From assembly GCA_964452415.1 (NCBI GenBank), contig CAYVME010000008.1, positions 1 to 40,139 on the forward strand: a DNA stretch of 40,139 nucleotides, read 5' to 3'. Position numbers and translations under genes: made by a program. Positions within the stretch are counted from its first letter, which is position 1; every line of letters starts with the position of its first letter. This DNA comes from UBA12068 sp964452415 (lineage in GTDB: Bacteria > Patescibacteriota > Minisyncoccia > Moranbacterales > GWC2-37-73). A model generated the notes under the pieces. That model did no database searches, was not told the DNA's origin, and saw only the letters and a program-made list of their open reading frames with translations. Positions 39,137 through 40,139 of the stretch are shown here, piece after piece.

Positions 39137-39427
39137 ATGAGTGATAACCTAAAAACTTTTGGGGATTTAATGAAAAAACGCGAGCCAGCAAAAAAGGCTC
39201 CTGCCCACCAATGGCAAGAACTTGCACTGAAAATAATTGCCGATCTGAATGTGCCCAATGACAAAAGAAATTCAGTTTTTCAAGTCTGCAAAAAATATTC
39301 GAGGCAAGTTGTGGAGCGCGCCATGAATGACACCAAGGAGCTTTGCAAGACTGGCCAGCAATGGAGCTATTTCTTCAAAATAGTCGGGAAAACTTCTGAA
39401 AATCCAAACATCAAAAAACAGTCCTGA
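39137..39427 (+). CDS. Small hypothetical protein
   Basis: A 96-residue soluble protein I do not recognise, helical, basic, with two cysteines (VFQVCKK and KELCKTG) and a C-terminal WSYFFKIVGKTSENP segment. The N-terminus contains a Lys/Ala/Pro-rich KKREPAKKAPAHQW stretch. The pattern could be a DNA- or RNA-binding helical bundle. Its stop codon lies inside the terminator hairpin at 39414-39440. Confidence 0.65.
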   Translation: MSDNLKTFGDLMKKREPAKKAPAHQWQELALKIIADLNVPNDKRNSVFQVCKKYSRQVVERAMNDTKELCKTGQQWSYFFKIVGKTSENPNIKKQS

Positions 39428-39440
39428 GAGGGCTGTTTTT
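39414..39440 (+). terminator. Terminator overlapping the stop codon of the 96-residue gene
   Basis: AAAAACAGTCC and GGGCTGTTTTT pair around TGAGA, with one mismatch, giving a hairpin that runs into its T-tract. The TGA stop at 39425-39427 is in the loop region. Confidence 0.8.
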
Positions 39441-39501
39441 GATACCGCTTACTATGTGATAATCAGAAGTTTCTTTTTCTCTTAATGTATTTTTTGGAGA
39501 A

Positions 39502-39945
39502 TTATTTTTTCATCTCTTCATTTTCAGATCTTTTGTTTAGCAATTCATTCAACTTTTCTTTCAGGGCTGGATCAGTAGGAATTTGACCGTTGGAAAATGG
39601 CACAGACATTGCACCTTCAATATATCCCGCGCCTTTAAGTTCCGCGATTAATTCTGGTGTTGATGGTGAAATAAATTGTCTACATTGCCCATCAACAAAA
39701 GTTAAAACTCTGTTATTCTCATAAAATGTGCCTATTGTTGAAGCGTCAGGTGTGCAATTTATTGTTCTCTGCCACTCAGGTTTTTCTTCTAAATCATCAT
39801 AAATCATGTCTTTCTTTATTTCTATCCAATTTTCAATTCTGATTGCGCCTAACTCCTCAGGTTTCCTTGGCTCTTTAGGGGCTTCCCATGGCTGTCTGGC
39901 AAAATTTTCCCTTGCCTCACTCATTGCTTTTTCTAAATTGCTCAT
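39502..39945 (-). CDS. Hypothetical protein next to the integrase remnant
   Basis: A 147-residue soluble, acidic protein I do not recognise. It starts MSNLEKAMSEARENFARQPWEAPKEP and has a beta-rich middle (IRIENWIEIKKDMIYDDL, TIGTFYENNRVLTFVDGQC) and a C-terminal acidic helix (ALKEKLNELLNKRSENEE). No signal peptide, membrane segment or known motif. It lies 40 bases past the end of the recombinase gene on the same strand, so it may be cargo of the same element. It has no clear ribosome site. Confidence 0.6.
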   Translation of the reverse strand: MSNLEKAMSEARENFARQPWEAPKEPRKPEELGAIRIENWIEIKKDMIYDDLEEKPEWQRTINCTPDASTIGTFYENNRVLTFVDGQCRQFISPSTPELIAELKGAGYIEGAMSVPFSNGQIPTDPALKEKLNELLNKRSENEEMKK

Positions 39946-39985
39946 ACGCTTAAATTATTAGTTTTTTTATTATTTATTATTTATG

Positions 39986-40139
39986 TTATGTCAACCAGCA
40001 TTCCAAATCGCCAAAGTTATTAAATGAATTAATAAAGAGAGACTCTTTGCGATTATCCAAGATGGAGCGAGCGTAGCGGAGCGACATTTTGATGTCCGCG
40101 TGCCCGAGCAGTTCACGCACGGTATTCAGATCGACGCCG
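39986..40139 (-). CDS. Tyrosine recombinase/integrase, C-terminal end (cut by window edge)
   Basis: The last 50 codons of a phage-integrase-family protein, continuing past the right edge. GVDLNTVRELLGHADIKMSLRYAR holds the LLGH motif with the His of the catalytic R-H-R-Y set and the Tyr nucleophile. After this the protein ends in an AT-rich tail (KESLFINSFNNFGDLECWLT). The core is clearly richer in G+C than the surrounding genes, whereas the tail matches local composition, as expected for a transferred gene. Such enzymes cut and rejoin DNA to integrate mobile elements or resolve chromosomes; a XerC/D role cannot be excluded from the fragment. Confidence 0.88.
   Translation of the reverse strand, partial: GVDLNTVRELLGHADIKMSLRYARSILDNRKESLFINSFNNFGDLECWLT

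Overview
The window looks like a chromosome segment of a Candidate Phyla Radiation bacterium (Patescibacteria), most likely in the Parcubacteria group (a Moranbacteria-like lineage is my guess). The reasons are indirect: an AT-rich genome read with the standard code (TGA is used as stop), many genes starting without a clear Shine-Dalgarno site, a DUF4012 protein, a DUF2062 protein, an archaeal-type UMP kinase, a small Ada-like cysteine-domain membrane protein, and polysaccharide genes mixed with sparse housekeeping genes. No rRNA, tRNA or CRISPR array was found. No database search was possible, so family names rest on motifs read by eye.

Layout. 1-5360: envelope region of visibly higher G+C with strong Shine-Dalgarno sites. 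It holds a duplicated-domain lipoprotein, a Wzz-like membrane protein, then a tight cassette of a second lipoprotein, a beta-barrel-like exported protein and a cysteine-containing exported protein, closed by a strong terminator. 5368-19790: surface-polysaccharide locus with a Wzy-like polymerase/ligase, two GT4 glycosyltransferases, a beta-helix protein, a second Wzz-like protein, DUF4012, then the complete dTDP-L-rhamnose pathway (rfbC, rfbB, rfbD, rfbA) with a TIM-barrel-like protein and glyA interleaved, and galU last. 19889-27110: a membrane protein, rplI, pyrG with a hairpin leader, a Nudix hydrolase, a small unknown gene, rpmA with a long basic tail, a possible structured RNA, then a run of four genes ending in pyrH. 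27185-30280: DUF2062, a DEDDy exonuclease, a PD-(D/E)XK Fe-S nuclease and two small unknown genes. 30366-33015: an isc operon (Rrf2 regulator, cysteine desulfurase, IscU scaffold) with a readable promoter and operator, then a GNAT acetyltransferase. 33016-33953: a long gene-free tract. 33954-40139: mainly minus-strand genes (coiled-coil C39 peptidase, gltX, a TagA-type glycosyltransferase, thpR, small proteins), ending in the C-terminus of a tyrosine recombinase cut by the window edge.

How it fits together. GalU and RfbA make activated glucose; RfbB, RfbC and RfbD turn dTDP-glucose into dTDP-rhamnose; the GT4 and TagA-type enzymes would build a repeat unit; the Wzy-like protein and the two Wzz-like proteins would polymerise it and set its length. 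Four promoters in front of the surface genes share sequence, two of them including an approximately 84-nt promoter-leader module, which suggests joint control of the envelope genes.

Most interesting items: the lipoprotein/beta-barrel cassette in a lineage thought to lack a classical outer membrane; a 96-bp terminal-inverted-repeat element in three places; a GC-rich branched-RNA candidate near rpmA; the shared promoter-leader module; a CX3CX2C insertion in RfbD; and the 0.9-kb G-poor hairpin-rich gap.
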